Shown: positions 1 through 8,450 of the stretch, in pieces
How positions within the stretch are numbered: position 1 is the first letter of the stretch
Layout of the letters: each line of letters opens with the position of its first letter
From: Eubacteriaceae bacterium
GTDB taxonomy: Bacteria; Bacillota; Clostridia; Lachnospirales; Lachnospiraceae
Assembly: GCA_910574915.1 (NCBI GenBank)
Contig: CAJTCR010000010.1
Span: 51,618 to 115,617 of the forward strand
Direction of reading: 5' to 3'
Length of the DNA: 64,000 bases
Made by a program: the position numbers and the translations under genes
The notes under the pieces: generated by a model
The model's database searches: none
The model's input: only the letters and a program-made list of their open reading frames with translations
Told to the model about the DNA's origin: nothing

Positions 1-320
1 ATCAGAGCGTGGATGTGCCATTGGACTGGCTGATACAGGCGAATGCGCTGAGTACCGGCATCCTGCGCCCGGCGGTGCATATTTTTATCGACATTGACCC
101 TGACGTGGCAATGGAGCGGATTGTAAAAAACCGCTTTGCAAAGGAGCTGTTTGAAGAACGGGACAGGCTGGCGCAGGTGCAAAAAAACTATCAGGAAGCA
201 TTTGAAAGGCTGAAAAGTACAGAGCAGGTCACAGTGATCGACGGAAACCGCAGCCAGGAAGCGGTGGCGCAGGATGTGTGGAACGCGGCAGCCAGATACC
301 TGTTACCGTCTGGAGCATAA
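1..320 (+). CDS. tmk: Thymidylate kinase, C-terminal part (5' end outside window)
   Basis: The frame is open from base 3 and ends at TAA 318-320. About 105 residues are visible. They match the C-terminal half of bacterial dTMP kinase, which phosphorylates dTMP to dTDP in the cytoplasm. The diagnostic stretch is SVDVPLDWLIQAN followed by the ILRPAVHIFIDIDP strand and an Arg-rich lid segment (RIVKNRF). The P-loop and DRY motif would lie upstream of the window. The next gene starts 13 bases after the stop, so the two are probably co-transcribed. A related deoxynucleoside kinase is possible but less likely. Confidence 0.8.
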   Translation, partial: QSVDVPLDWLIQANALSTGILRPAVHIFIDIDPDVAMERIVKNRFAKELFEERDRLAQVQKNYQEAFERLKSTEQVTVIDGNRSQEAVAQDVWNAAARYLLPSGA

Positions 321-333
321 AAGGAGTAATGCA

Positions 334-789
334 ATGAAGTATATGACGACAAATGAATGGGAGCATTTTGGGTTTTCGCAGGCATATCTTTGCGAGCTTG
401 CACAGATCGGAGACTGTTTTCAACTGACGCTTGACAATGTAAAGATCGCTCCTGAAAATTCGAAAAACCGGGATATCCGCGAAATGCGCACGAACGGGCT
501 TAGCTTTCGTATTCAGGGCGCAGAGCTATTGTCTCTGACAGAAGAAGGATACAAGGTGTATAATGCGAACGGCAGCCTGATAAACGAGTATGAGGACAGG
601 GAAATTACGCAGGAATGCTGGAACGACAAGCTAAAGTCATTTACCGATGGGGAATGCTGCCTGTATGCGCTGGAAAAAACAGAAGATATCTATACATTTA
701 TGATTGATGCAAGCGATGAACATACTTATATCCTGCGCATCAAAGGAATCCGGGATATACAGGAGTGGGATCGTTTTTTGCAGCTATAG
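334..789 (+). CDS. Conserved hypothetical protein, 151 aa
   Basis: A soluble, acidic protein with no signal peptide or membrane segment and no motif I recognise. ATG 334 is chosen because AAGGAG (321-326) sits 7 bases upstream and the reading frame upstream of it overlaps tmk. The protein begins MKYMTTNEWEHFGF and is rich in Glu, Asp and Ile toward the end (TFMIDASDEHTYILRIKGI), which suggests a beta-rich fold. It lies between tmk and nudC with short gaps on both sides, so it is probably part of the same transcript. No function can be assigned. Confidence 0.7.
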   Translation: MKYMTTNEWEHFGFSQAYLCELAQIGDCFQLTLDNVKIAPENSKNRDIREMRTNGLSFRIQGAELLSLTEEGYKVYNANGSLINEYEDREITQECWNDKLKSFTDGECCLYALEKTEDIYTFMIDASDEHTYILRIKGIRDIQEWDRFLQL

Positions 790-823
790 AAAATACGACA
801 TAGCTTTATTTGAGGAAAAACAT

Positions 824-1693
824 ATGGTTCAGGATATTGCAGCAAAAAAATTATATAACGAATATACAAATAAACGCCCGGCGCAGACGGATTATATGGT
901 CGTCTTTCAACAAAAGAAAATACTGGCAAGGAAGCTGCACGGCAGGATCTGCCTGCCGCGGCTGTCAGATCTGCTTGCAGACGGCATGTCTTTGAACGAA
1001 AACGCCGACAGCCAGTATTTGTTTCGCATCAACGAAGAACAGTATTTTTTATATCCAGATTTGTTAAATCCAGACGTGATGTCGGATGTGCAGTGGATCA
1101 GCCTTGCCCAGATCCGAAGCCAGGCGGAGCATGAGATCTGCTTTGCGGCCTATACCGCGTACCATTTGTATCAATGGTATCAAAGCAACCGGTTCTGCGG
1201 CTGCTGCGGCTCCCGTACGGTGCCTGGCCAGCAGGAGCGGATGCTCTACTGTACGCAGTGCGGGAACCAGATCTATCCGAGGATCTCGCCTGCTGTGATC
1301 GTAGCGGTTACAAACGGGGATCAGATCCTGCTGACCAGATATGCGAACCGGGAATACCAGCGCTATGCGCTTGTCGCAGGATTTACAGAGATCGGTGAGA
1401 CGGCAGAAGAGACCGTACGCAGGGAAGTGATGGAAGAGACAGGCGTTTCGGTAAAAAATATCCGCTACTATAAGTCCCAGCCCTGGGGCGTTGACGGCAA
1501 TCTGCTGTTAGGATATTTTGCAGAGCTAGACGGCAGCGCCGAGATCCGCATGGACGAGCAGGAGCTTTCGGCTGCGCAGTGGGCAGGTTGGGAAGACCTT
1601 AAGGATATGGACGATTCGTTCAGCCTGACGGGAGAGATGATGCGGGTGTTTTATGAGCAGCAAAGAAATCATTTTATAAAATCGGAGGTATAA
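824..1693 (+). CDS. nudC: NAD+ diphosphatase, Nudix family (NudC-like)
   Basis: Predicted to hydrolyse NAD(H) to NMN(H) and AMP, and possibly to remove NAD caps from RNA, as NudC proteins do. A zinc ribbon is visible (C125-x2-C128 and C143-x2-C146), followed by a complete Nudix box at about residues 186-208 (GFTEIGETAEETVRREVMEE then TGV). NudC enzymes carry an SQPWPFP motif after the box; here the equivalent reads SQPWGVD, so the tail of that motif is altered. ATG 824 has GAGG (812-815) at good distance; the frame is open further upstream but overlaps the preceding gene. Length (289 aa) fits the family. Confidence 0.85.
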   Translation: MVQDIAAKKLYNEYTNKRPAQTDYMVVFQQKKILARKLHGRICLPRLSDLLADGMSLNENADSQYLFRINEEQYFLYPDLLNPDVMSDVQWISLAQIRSQAEHEICFAAYTAYHLYQWYQSNRFCGCCGSRTVPGQQERMLYCTQCGNQIYPRISPAVIVAVTNGDQILLTRYANREYQRYALVAGFTEIGETAEETVRREVMEETGVSVKNIRYYKSQPWGVDGNLLLGYFAELDGSAEIRMDEQELSAAQWAGWEDLKDMDDSFSLTGEMMRVFYEQQRNHFIKSEV

Positions 1694-1695
1694 AA

Positions 1696-1938
1696 ATGGT
1701 AAATCCGGCTATGATTTTTAAGATCAAAAGTATGTGGGATGAGTTTACGAATCAGCATCCGAAGCTTCCGCGCTTTTTTCAGGCGGTTGCGAGCCAGCCT
1801 TTAGAAGAAGGCACAGTTATCGAGATGACCATCAGCCGTCCGGGCGGCGATACGCTGACGTCCAATGTCAAGCTGACAGCTTCGGATCTGGCTCTGCTTG
1901 ACCAGCTCAAGGAGATGGGAACAGGCGGTATGCAGTAA
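1696..1938 (+). CDS. Small conserved hypothetical protein, 80 aa
   Basis: Begins two bases after the nudC stop, with GGAGGT just upstream inside the nudC end, so translation is probably coupled. The protein (MVNPAMIFKIKSMWDEFTNQ at the start) is a mixed helical and strand sequence ending in a flexible GTGGMQ tail. It has no Cys and no membrane segment. Small proteins of this look occur in Lachnospiraceae, but I cannot name a family or function. Confidence 0.65.
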   Translation: MVNPAMIFKIKSMWDEFTNQHPKLPRFFQAVASQPLEEGTVIEMTISRPGGDTLTSNVKLTASDLALLDQLKEMGTGGMQ

Positions 1939-2073
1939 GAACGTAAGGCAGTTGCAGGAAAATGCAGATGATAAGGAAACTGTTCCAAGTATCCGACATA
2001 CTGTATAGATAGAGAATGGCTGCGGTCTGGGAAAAGCAGGCCGCGGCAAAGAATGCAGGCGGTAGGAATGATT

Positions 2074-2463
2074 ATGGAAAAGACAGCACAATTTAATGTG
2101 GAATCAGTAGACAGTCTGATCGAACGCTTTCGTGCCAATGGATTGGAAACGATTAACCTGGGGCTGTTATGCTTTAGGTTTGCACCGGCGTTAAAAGAAA
2201 TGAACCTGATTTCCGTACTGACAAAAATTTCTAAAATGCTCCAGACAAAAAAGGTAGCGCAGGTTGAGGACAGCCATATTACAAGCTGGTATTTTAATTT
2301 TTATGCAGGTTTTATCCAATACCTGGTAAATCGAAATATCAAGTTTGAATTATATTACTCTAAAAAAGGAAAAAACTGGAAAGAACGGCTGGATCTGGCA
2401 CTTTTGTGCAGACAGCTTGGCAATTACCGCAAGGCGTATGAAAAAAAATTAAAATCGGCTTAA
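2074..2463 (+). CDS. Conserved hypothetical protein, about 129 aa
   Basis: Soluble, basic, mostly helical protein with aromatic patches (SWYFNFYAGFIQYLVNRN) and a Lys-rich C-terminus. In-frame ATG codons lie at 2053, 2068 and 2074; the last is preferred because GGTAGG (2061-2066) is best spaced from it, but the start is uncertain. The gene is 114-135 bases downstream of the previous one. A four-base-pair stem (CGGC/GCCG) followed by TTTT overlaps the stop codon at 2456-2475 and could act as a weak terminator. No domain is recognised. Confidence 0.6.
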   Translation: MEKTAQFNVESVDSLIERFRANGLETINLGLLCFRFAPALKEMNLISVLTKISKMLQTKKVAQVEDSHITSWYFNFYAGFIQYLVNRNIKFELYYSKKGKNWKERLDLALLCRQLGNYRKAYEKKLKSA

Positions 2464-2502
2464 ACGCCGTTTTGGTTTCCCTGATATTTCCAGAATAAAA
2501 AA

Positions 2503-2588
2503 AGCCTCTCCGGTCATACTATCTTTACAATGTTCAAGCAAGAACATTGCAGCGATAGATGTAAAGACTTTAATCAAATCAGGAGGCT
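2503..2588 (+). promoter_or_regulatory. Nested inverted repeats in the leader of the Asn-rich gene
   Basis: Three helices can form in the 5' leader: AGCCTC 2503-2508 with GAGGCT 2583-2588, TCTTTACA 2522-2529 with TGTAAAGA 2560-2567, and CAATGTTC 2528-2535 with GAACATTG 2542-2549. The last two overlap by two bases, so they are not fully simultaneous. The outermost helix covers the ribosome site AGGAGG of the next gene. This suggests translational control or a folded leader; no known riboswitch class is recognised. Confidence 0.5.
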
Positions 2589-2595
2589 ATGAAAA

Positions 2596-2778
2596 ATGGC
2601 AAAGAACAAAACATCAAATGCAACAAACGCAAACAATGCAAACAACGCGAGCAATGCAAGCAACGCATCTAATGCATCCAATGCAAACAACAGCACAAAC
2701 AGAGCAAGCAACGCAAGCAATGCTCAGAATGCTAAAAACCAGGCTTCTAACAAAGCTACAGACTGCCATACAAAATAA
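2596..2778 (+). CDS. Asn/Ala/Ser triplet-repeat protein, 60 aa
   Basis: Almost the whole protein is a run of three-residue units of the form x-N-A or S-N-A, starting MAKNKTSNATNANNANN and ending NKATDCHTK. It is highly hydrophilic with one Cys near the end and no signal peptide. ATG 2596 follows AGGAGG (2581-2586) at 9 bases; a second ATG at 2589 is in another frame. The DNA is a degenerate nine-base repeat (aac gca agc). Small Asn-rich proteins are known among spore coat and spore core proteins of Clostridia, but I cannot show that this is one. Confidence 0.6.
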   Translation: MAKNKTSNATNANNANNASNASNASNASNANNSTNRASNASNAQNAKNQASNKATDCHTK

Positions 2779-2822
2779 TGATGGCAATCGCTCCTCAACT
2801 GAATAAACTGTAATAAACGAAG

Positions 2823-2871
2823 CAGCTCTGCACAAAAGAAACCATTCGTTTCTCTTGTACAGGGCTGTTTT
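2823..2871 (+). terminator. Intrinsic terminator after the Asn-rich gene
   Basis: A long imperfect stem pairs CAGCTCTGCACAAAAGAAAC with the stretch ending CTTGTACAGGGCTG (2861-2867), around the loop CATTC. A run of four T follows directly. It separates the Asn-rich gene from the rhodanese gene. Confidence 0.75.
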
Positions 2872-2915
2872 GCTTTGCAGTGCGGCATCACTGCAAGGCG
2901 CGAAATGGAGGAGCT

Positions 2916-3224
2916 ATGGATTTTGAACTGATTAAATGTAAGGATGCGCCTGCCTATTTATATCGGCGCGATGTGTTTTTTGTAGATTTGCGGGAGCCTT
3001 GGCAATACGCGCAGTATCACCTGGCTGGAGCATACAATTTTCCTTATGAGCATTTGCAGGAGTGGGAACACCGGCTGCCGAGAGGCAAAAAAATAATTTT
3101 TTACTGCGAACACGGCAATTTAAGCCTGATGGCGGCAAAACGCGTCAGCAGGCACGGGTATCAGGTCGCCGCGCTGCTTGGAGGAGTGCACTGCTTTTTA
3201 GAGAGGAATGCGAATATTCGATAA
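2916..3224 (+). CDS. Rhodanese-like domain protein, 102 aa
   Basis: A single rhodanese domain, predicted to carry sulfur as a persulfide on an active-site Cys in the cytoplasm. Visible marks are VFFVDLREPWQYAQYHLAGA (the conserved D-x-R-E-x-x-E/Q-x-x-x-x-H pattern) and the loop C64-EHGNLS, followed by the GYQVAALLGGV strand-turn typical of the family end. ATG 2916 follows GGAGGAG at 5 bases. Single-domain rhodaneses take part in thiouridine, molybdopterin or persulfide metabolism; the neighbours do not say which applies here. Confidence 0.8.
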   Translation: MDFELIKCKDAPAYLYRRDVFFVDLREPWQYAQYHLAGAYNFPYEHLQEWEHRLPRGKKIIFYCEHGNLSLMAAKRVSRHGYQVAALLGGVHCFLERNANIR

Positions 3225-3231
3225 AATTTGA

Positions 3232-3260
3232 TTGACACCGTAAATCAGACAAGATAAGAT
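3232..3260 (+). promoter_or_regulatory. Sigma-A promoter for the methyltransferase operon
   Basis: TTGACA (3232-3237), 17 bases, TAAGAT (3255-3260). It lies 37 bases upstream of the start codon at 3297. Confidence 0.65.
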
Positions 3261-3296
3261 AATAGAAAACGAATCAGACGAGACGATGGAGAAATT

Positions 3297-4460
3297 ATGC
3301 ATACATTTGAATTGACAGCGCCGTGCCATTTTGGGCTGGAAGCGGTATTGAAAAAAGAAATCTATGATCTGGGATACGAGATTACTAAGGTGGAAGACGG
3401 AAAAGTGACGTTTTTAGGAGACGCGCAGGCAGTTTGCCGTGCCAATCTGTTTTTGCGTACGGCAGAACGCGTCCTGCTGAAAGCGGGCAGCTTCCATGCG
3501 GTTACTTATGACGAACTGTTTGAGGGCGTCCGCGCCCTGCCGTGGGAAATATATCTGCCAAAGGATGCAAAATTCTGGGTAACAAAGGCATCTTCGATTA
3601 AGAGCAAACTATTCAGCCCGTCGGATATCCAGCGCATTGTAAAAAAAGCGGTTGTGGAAAAAATGAAAGAATATTACGATATCGAGTGGTTTTCTGAGAC
3701 GGGGGCGGCATATCCGATCCGCATCTTTTTGCTAAAGGATGAAGTATCGGTAACGATCGATACGACCGGGGAATCGCTGCACAAGCGCGGATACCGCACG
3801 ATGAGCGGGCCGGCGCCGATCTCGGAGACGTTAGCGGCAGCACTTATACGGCTGACACCGTGGCATGGGGACAGGATCTTGGTAGACCCGTTTTGCGGCA
3901 GCGGTACCTTTCCGATCGAAGCGGCTATGATGGCGGCAAATATAGCGCCTGGCATTGACAGGGAATTTACCGCGCAGGAGTGGCAGAACCTGATTCGCAA
4001 AAAGGACTGGTATGAAGCGCTCGAGGAAGCGCAGGATCTGATTGACCGGAGTGCGGACGCTGATATCCAGGGGTATGACATCGACGGGGATGTGCTGCAC
4101 TGCGCACGTGAAAATGCAAAACGCGCAGGGGTCGGCCATATGATCCATTTTCAGAAAAGGGATATCAGCCAGTTGCGTCACCCGAAAAAATACGGGTTTG
4201 TGATTACCAATCCGCCGTATGGAGAGCGGATGGAAGAAAAACGCGATTTGCCGAAGCTGTATGAAAAGATCGGCGAGGCATATCACAACCTGGATGCCTG
4301 GTCTTTGTACATAATTACCGGGTATGAAGAGGCGGAGCGTTATATTGGGCGCAAAGCGGATAAAAAGCGAAAAATCTATAACGGGATGTTAAAGACGAAT
4401 TTTTATCAGTTTCTGGGGCCAAAGCCGCCAAAAAGGAAAAAGGAAACATGCACGAACTAA
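3297..4460 (+). CDS. THUMP-domain RNA N2-guanine methyltransferase (RlmL/YpsC family)
   Basis: Predicted SAM-dependent methyltransferase acting on guanine in 23S rRNA. The N-terminal half (MHTFELTAPCHFGLEAVLKK) is the ferredoxin-like plus THUMP RNA-binding part. The C-terminal Rossmann domain has the SAM-binding motif DPFCGSGT at residue 197 onward, an acidic motif near IQGYDIDGD, and the catalytic NPPYGERM at residues 305-312. Length (387 aa) matches the single-domain family found in Firmicutes rather than the two-domain E. coli RlmL. The end overlaps the next gene by 13 bases, so the two are translated together. Confidence 0.88.
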   Translation: MHTFELTAPCHFGLEAVLKKEIYDLGYEITKVEDGKVTFLGDAQAVCRANLFLRTAERVLLKAGSFHAVTYDELFEGVRALPWEIYLPKDAKFWVTKASSIKSKLFSPSDIQRIVKKAVVEKMKEYYDIEWFSETGAAYPIRIFLLKDEVSVTIDTTGESLHKRGYRTMSGPAPISETLAAALIRLTPWHGDRILVDPFCGSGTFPIEAAMMAANIAPGIDREFTAQEWQNLIRKKDWYEALEEAQDLIDRSADADIQGYDIDGDVLHCARENAKRAGVGHMIHFQKRDISQLRHPKKYGFVITNPPYGERMEEKRDLPKLYEKIGEAYHNLDAWSLYIITGYEEAERYIGRKADKKRKIYNGMLKTNFYQFLGPKPPKRKKETCTN

Positions 4461-6175
4461 AGCCTCGATGCGATAAAGGGTACCTGCTGTTTGCAGCCAT
4501 ACTGACCGTGCTGGTAGGTTTAAAATTTATATACACCGGGCAGAGTTTTGCACAGGTTACACCGTCAGAAGGCGCAAACCTGCGCGCGCAGGACTGGGAC
4601 TATGCCGTTACCTCGGATGTCAACGCAACGCTGCTTACCGTGATCGCGGATGGGCGGGAATATACAAATCTGAACGACGGTATCTATATGGACGAACAGC
4701 GCAGAATTATGGTTCCTGCACAAATGATCCGGGATGCGTTCGATTGCAGCGCGCATTTGTATGATAACAGGCGGCTCGTTATCGAAAAAAAAGATGACAT
4801 ATTGGAATTTGAAGTGAATAAGGATTATTACATCAGGAATAAAGAAAAGCAGAAGCAGCCGCATACGATCGTGGAAAAAGACGGCAGGCTCTGCCTTCCG
4901 TTTGAAATCCTGGCAAAAGAACTCGGATATACGTATGGCTGGGATATTGAGACAAATACGCTTTCGGTACAGAGCATACCGTCTGCTGACGGCAGAAGCC
5001 TGCCATACCGGTATGACCTGAGGGAAAAAGGGCGCGCGCCCAAAGTCCGTGACCAGGGGCCTTATGGGACATGCTGGGCGTTTGCGTCTCTTACGGCATT
5101 AGAGTCGTCGCTGCTGCCCGAAGAAGAGCTGCTGCTTTCGGTAGACCATATGAATCAGAACAACAGCTTTACAAGCTCGTCCAAAGACGGCGGGCAGTAT
5201 ACGATGGCGATGGCTTATCTTGCCGCGTGGCAGGGGCCGGTCTATGAAGCAGACGACCCATACGGCGACGGCGTGACAGACCGCGCGCTGACGGCAGTCA
5301 GGCATGTGCAGGAAATGCAGATTATAGATGGGAAAAACCTGGATGGGATCAAAAAAGCGGTATTTCAGTACGGCGGGGTGGAAAGCTGTATCTATACGAC
5401 GCTGCAAAGTGCGGACGGAGAGTCCGCAAGCTACAATCCAAAGACGAACGCCTATTGCTATCTGGGAGAGGAAAAGCCGAACCATGATGTCGTAATTATC
5501 GGATGGGACGATCATTTTGCGCGCAGCAATTTCCGCACGCCGGTGGCGGACGACGGCGCGTTTATCTGTCAAAATAGCTGGGGAACGGCCTTTGGGGATG
5601 ACGGCGTCTTTTATGTCTCTTATTATGATACGAATATCGGGATGCACAGCCTCGTATTTACGGAGATTGAGGAAAGCACGAATTATGACAGAATCTACCA
5701 GGCGGACCTGTGCGGATGGGTCGGCCAGATGGGATATAAGAAAGAAAGCATCTACGGGGCAAACGTCTATACCGCAAAGTCTGAGGAGGATGTTGCGGCA
5801 GCGGGATTTTATACGACTGACCGTGATACGCGCTATAAAGTCTATCTTGTGCCGGAATTTACCGATCCAGATTCGCTAAACAACCGGATACTTGTGGCAC
5901 AGGGACAGTTTGCTTATGCAGGATACCACACGGTTCGCTTTGAGCAGTCGATCCGTATTGCGGCAGGCAGGAAGTTTGCGGTGGCAGTCTGGCTGTCTAC
6001 GCCCAACGCGCTGCGCCCGATGGCGATTGAATATGCCGCTGACGAGCTGACAAGGCAGGTCGCGCTCGACGACGGCGAAGGCTATATCAGCGCGCAGGGG
6101 ACGAAATGGGCAGATGCAAAGGAAAAATTAAATTGCAATTTGTGTATTAAAGCATATACGCGCAAAGTAAGGTAA
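4448..6175 (+). CDS. Secreted or membrane-tethered C1 (papain-like) cysteine peptidase
   Basis: An N-terminal hydrophobic segment at about residues 13-30 acts as signal or anchor. It is followed by a copper amine oxidase N-terminal-like region of about 100 residues (MVPAQMIRDAF, LCLPFEILAKELGYTYGWD) and the peptidase domain. The catalytic set is intact: oxyanion Gln203, Cys209 in GPYGTCWAF, His346 in NHDVVIIGW, and Asn376 in NSWG. A C-terminal lectin-like beta domain (about residues 400-570) is typical of this bacterial C1 subgroup. It is predicted to cleave proteins outside the cell. It overlaps the methyltransferase by 13 bases and is followed by a cell-wall amidase, suggesting an envelope role. 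Confidence 0.88.
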   Translation: MHELKPRCDKGYLLFAAILTVLVGLKFIYTGQSFAQVTPSEGANLRAQDWDYAVTSDVNATLLTVIADGREYTNLNDGIYMDEQRRIMVPAQMIRDAFDCSAHLYDNRRLVIEKKDDILEFEVNKDYYIRNKEKQKQPHTIVEKDGRLCLPFEILAKELGYTYGWDIETNTLSVQSIPSADGRSLPYRYDLREKGRAPKVRDQGPYGTCWAFASLTALESSLLPEEELLLSVDHMNQNNSFTSSSKDGGQYTMAMAYLAAWQGPVYEADDPYGDGVTDRALTAVRHVQEMQIIDGKNLDGIKKAVFQYGGVESCIYTTLQSADGESASYNPKTNAYCYLGEEKPNHDVVIIGWDDHFARSNFRTPVADDGAFICQNSWGTAFGDDGVFYVSYYDTNIGMHSLVFTEIEESTNYDRIYQADLCGWVGQMGYKKESIYGANVYTAKSEEDVAAAGFYTTDRDTRYKVYLVPEFTDPDSLNNRILVAQGQFAYAGYHTVRFEQSIRIAAGRKFAVAVWLSTPNALRPMAIEYAADELTRQVALDDGEGYISAQGTKWADAKEKLNCNLCIKAYTRKVR

Positions 6176-6205
6176 GCGTCAAAGGAAATACTGAGGAGGA
6201 AAAGC

Positions 6206-7396
6206 ATGATGGAAAGGAGACTGGCACGCTTTACGGCATTTTTTACCTGTGCATGTTCTCTTTTTGCATACGTGGCGGTATGGTTTCTGCCCGTGCTGGA
6301 ACAGCGGATTGCGGATTTCAGCGCGAGCATCCGCCAAGACCAGTTGGCGAGGGAAGAGCGCTATGCGATTCTGGAAAAGATGTCTGGACTGGAAATTATG
6401 GATTATAATACCCAGCAGGTACAAGAGCAGGCGGAAAAAGAAATGGAAGAGCAAAAAAAAGCCGTCTCAGAAGGCGAGAAGCCAAAGCCGAAAAAGGAAG
6501 AGGTGATCGTCATTACCCACCAGATGCAACTGGAGCTGCCGTCGGGCGCAGACGCTTCCAATGTGGAAATTATCCAAAACCATGCGCTGCGCCAGATCAA
6601 CATTCAGATTCCAGGTGCGGATGAAAACTATATTTACGATTATATGGTGCTTGGTGAAAGTGAGGATCTGGAAAGCCTGAACTATACAAGCACGGCTGGA
6701 AGCGGTACAGTGGCGCTGACGACGGACAAGGTCGTGGAAGCGGAGTACAGCTTCGACAAGGATTACTTATATCTGGATTTTCTTTCTCCGAGAGAGATCC
6801 ATGACCGGATTGTTGTTGTGGACGCAGGACACGGCGGCGGTGCGCCGGGCGCGGTGTCAGGCAGCCAGTATGAAAAGAATATTACGCTTGCAATCGTGCA
6901 ACAGATTAAGGCGCTGTTTGACGATGCGGACGATAAAGAAATCGGCGTCTATTATACAAGGATGGATGATTCAAACCCGTCTCTTTCCGAGAGGGTCAGC
7001 CTGGCAAACCAGTTAGAGGCGGATTTGTTTGTAAGCGTGCACATTAATTCGCTCAAAGGAAATACGCAGGTAGAAGGCGTAGAAGTGCTGTATGATGAGC
7101 TGGCGCCGGATACGGCATTTGATACAAAGGATTTTGCGCAGATTTGCCTGGACGAAGAAGTAGCGGCATTAGGCGCAAAGAAAAGAAGGTTAATAGATGG
7201 AAATAAAATCTATATTATACGAAATTCCAATGCTCCTGCCGCACTCGTTGAGGTTGGCTTTATGAACAATCCCACGGAGCTTTCAAGGCTGACAGACCCG
7301 TCATACCAGCGCAAGGCAGCGCAGGGAATCTACAACGCGCTTTTAAAGTCGCTTGACCGGCTGGATCAGATAGATAATAATAAAAATAATAAATAA
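6206..7396 (+). CDS. N-acetylmuramoyl-L-alanine amidase (Amidase_3)
   Basis: Predicted zinc enzyme that cleaves the bond between N-acetylmuramic acid and the stem peptide. One membrane segment near residues 10-30 anchors or exports it. A Lys/Glu-rich linker (about residues 70-95) leads to a spacer domain, and the catalytic domain starts at VVVDAGHGGG (His209). The later zinc ligand His lies in LFVSVHINS and the catalytic Glu in AALVEVGFMNNP. ATG 6206 is used; ATG 6209 also fits GAGGAGG upstream. It follows the C1 peptidase by 30 bases and is probably in the same operon. Confidence 0.9.
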   Translation: MMERRLARFTAFFTCACSLFAYVAVWFLPVLEQRIADFSASIRQDQLAREERYAILEKMSGLEIMDYNTQQVQEQAEKEMEEQKKAVSEGEKPKPKKEEVIVITHQMQLELPSGADASNVEIIQNHALRQINIQIPGADENYIYDYMVLGESEDLESLNYTSTAGSGTVALTTDKVVEAEYSFDKDYLYLDFLSPREIHDRIVVVDAGHGGGAPGAVSGSQYEKNITLAIVQQIKALFDDADDKEIGVYYTRMDDSNPSLSERVSLANQLEADLFVSVHINSLKGNTQVEGVEVLYDELAPDTAFDTKDFAQICLDEEVAALGAKKRRLIDGNKIYIIRNSNAPAALVEVGFMNNPTELSRLTDPSYQRKAAQGIYNALLKSLDRLDQIDNNKNNK

Positions 7397-7454
7397 AATA
7401 CATCATACATCACATACATCAGTTCAAAGGGAAAAACAAACAGGAGGATATAGG

Positions 7455-8063
7455 ATGGCACAGAGAATTATTTTTGCAACCGCAAACCAGGGCAAAATGA
7501 AAGAAATCAGGCAGATTCTGGATGGATGCGGCATGGAAATCCTGTCAATGAAGGAAGCAGGGATTGAGGCAGAGGTGATAGAAAACGGCGCGACTTTTGA
7601 AGAAAACGCATGTATCAAAGCTGCCGAAATCGCCAGGCTGGTACCAGACGACATTGTCCTGGCGGATGATTCGGGGCTTGAGATTGATTATCTGAATAAA
7701 GAGCCAGGCATTTATTCGGCACGCTATCTTGGAGAGACGACTTCTTATGATGTGAAAAACCAGACGTTGCTCTATCGCCTGACCGGTGTGGAAAAAGAAC
7801 GTCGAAGTGCCCGGTTTGTATGTGCGATGGCAGCGGCAGTGCCTGGCAGCAGCGCGGTTATTACGACAAGAGGTACGATTGAAGGATATATTGGATGGCA
7901 GATGTCGGGTGCCAATGGTTTTGGCTATGATCCGATCTTTTATCTGGATGCATATGGATGTTCTACGGCGGAGCTTTCTATGGAACAAAAAAATGAATTG
8001 AGCCATAGGGGGAATGCACTGCGTGCTATGAAGAAGGAATTGCAAAAAAGAGGGATATTGTAG
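7455..8063 (+). CDS. rdgB: XTP/dITP diphosphatase (RdgB/HAM1)
   Basis: Predicted to remove non-canonical purine nucleotides (dITP, XTP) by hydrolysis to the monophosphate. The family signature is complete: IIFATANQGKMKEI at the start, ENGATFEENACIKA, the catalytic VLADDSGLEIDYL, and GANGFGYDPIFYL. Length (202 aa) is normal. The start ATG 7455 has AGGAGG upstream. It ends just before the first hairpin repeat and the YfcE-type phosphoesterase, with which rdgB is often neighbour in Clostridia. Confidence 0.93.
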   Translation: MAQRIIFATANQGKMKEIRQILDGCGMEILSMKEAGIEAEVIENGATFEENACIKAAEIARLVPDDIVLADDSGLEIDYLNKEPGIYSARYLGETTSYDVKNQTLLYRLTGVEKERRSARFVCAMAAAVPGSSAVITTRGTIEGYIGWQMSGANGFGYDPIFYLDAYGCSTAELSMEQKNELSHRGNALRAMKKELQKRGIL

Positions 8064-8078
8064 GGGGCATGACAGTTT

Positions 8079-8450
8079 CTAGTATTACAGTGAACAGGGT
8101 TCGAATTATTTGGGTGAAATTTGATTAAGGGTTGCTTTTTTTACAGGGAGGGACGCCAGGAGAGAGGATGAGCACACCCTGGCTGCGTCCGTTCCAGAAT
8201 GTTAAGAATCCCTAGGTATCCTGCTGCTATGTTGTGGCTGTGTCCGGTCGCGGCACCTAGTTCGCTGCCTGCTGGCAGCTAAAGGTGCCGCTTGGCTGCG
8301 CCCCTGGTTTTCCAGCAGGATACCAAGGGTTTCTAAACATTCCTCCAAAGCCGCCGCCAGGGTGTGCCCATCCTCTCTCCTGGCTGTTTTTCGTAAATGT
8401 TACTGAAACAAATTTCATATATATAGGTTGTTTTGCTTGCTGAAGCACTA
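8079..8450 (+). repeat. MITE-like hairpin element, copy A (forward)
   Basis: Near-complete copy of a family described in the findings. The left end is CTAGTATTACAGTGAACA at 8079. The core 8143-8386 is one long inverted repeat: GGACGCCAGGAGAGAGGATG on the left pairs with the right arm ending ATCCTCTCTCCTGGCTG. An inner hairpin GGCACCT/AGGTGCC lies at the tip. The right end at about 8433-8450 is a degenerate match to the same terminal sequence, inverted. Confidence 0.8.
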
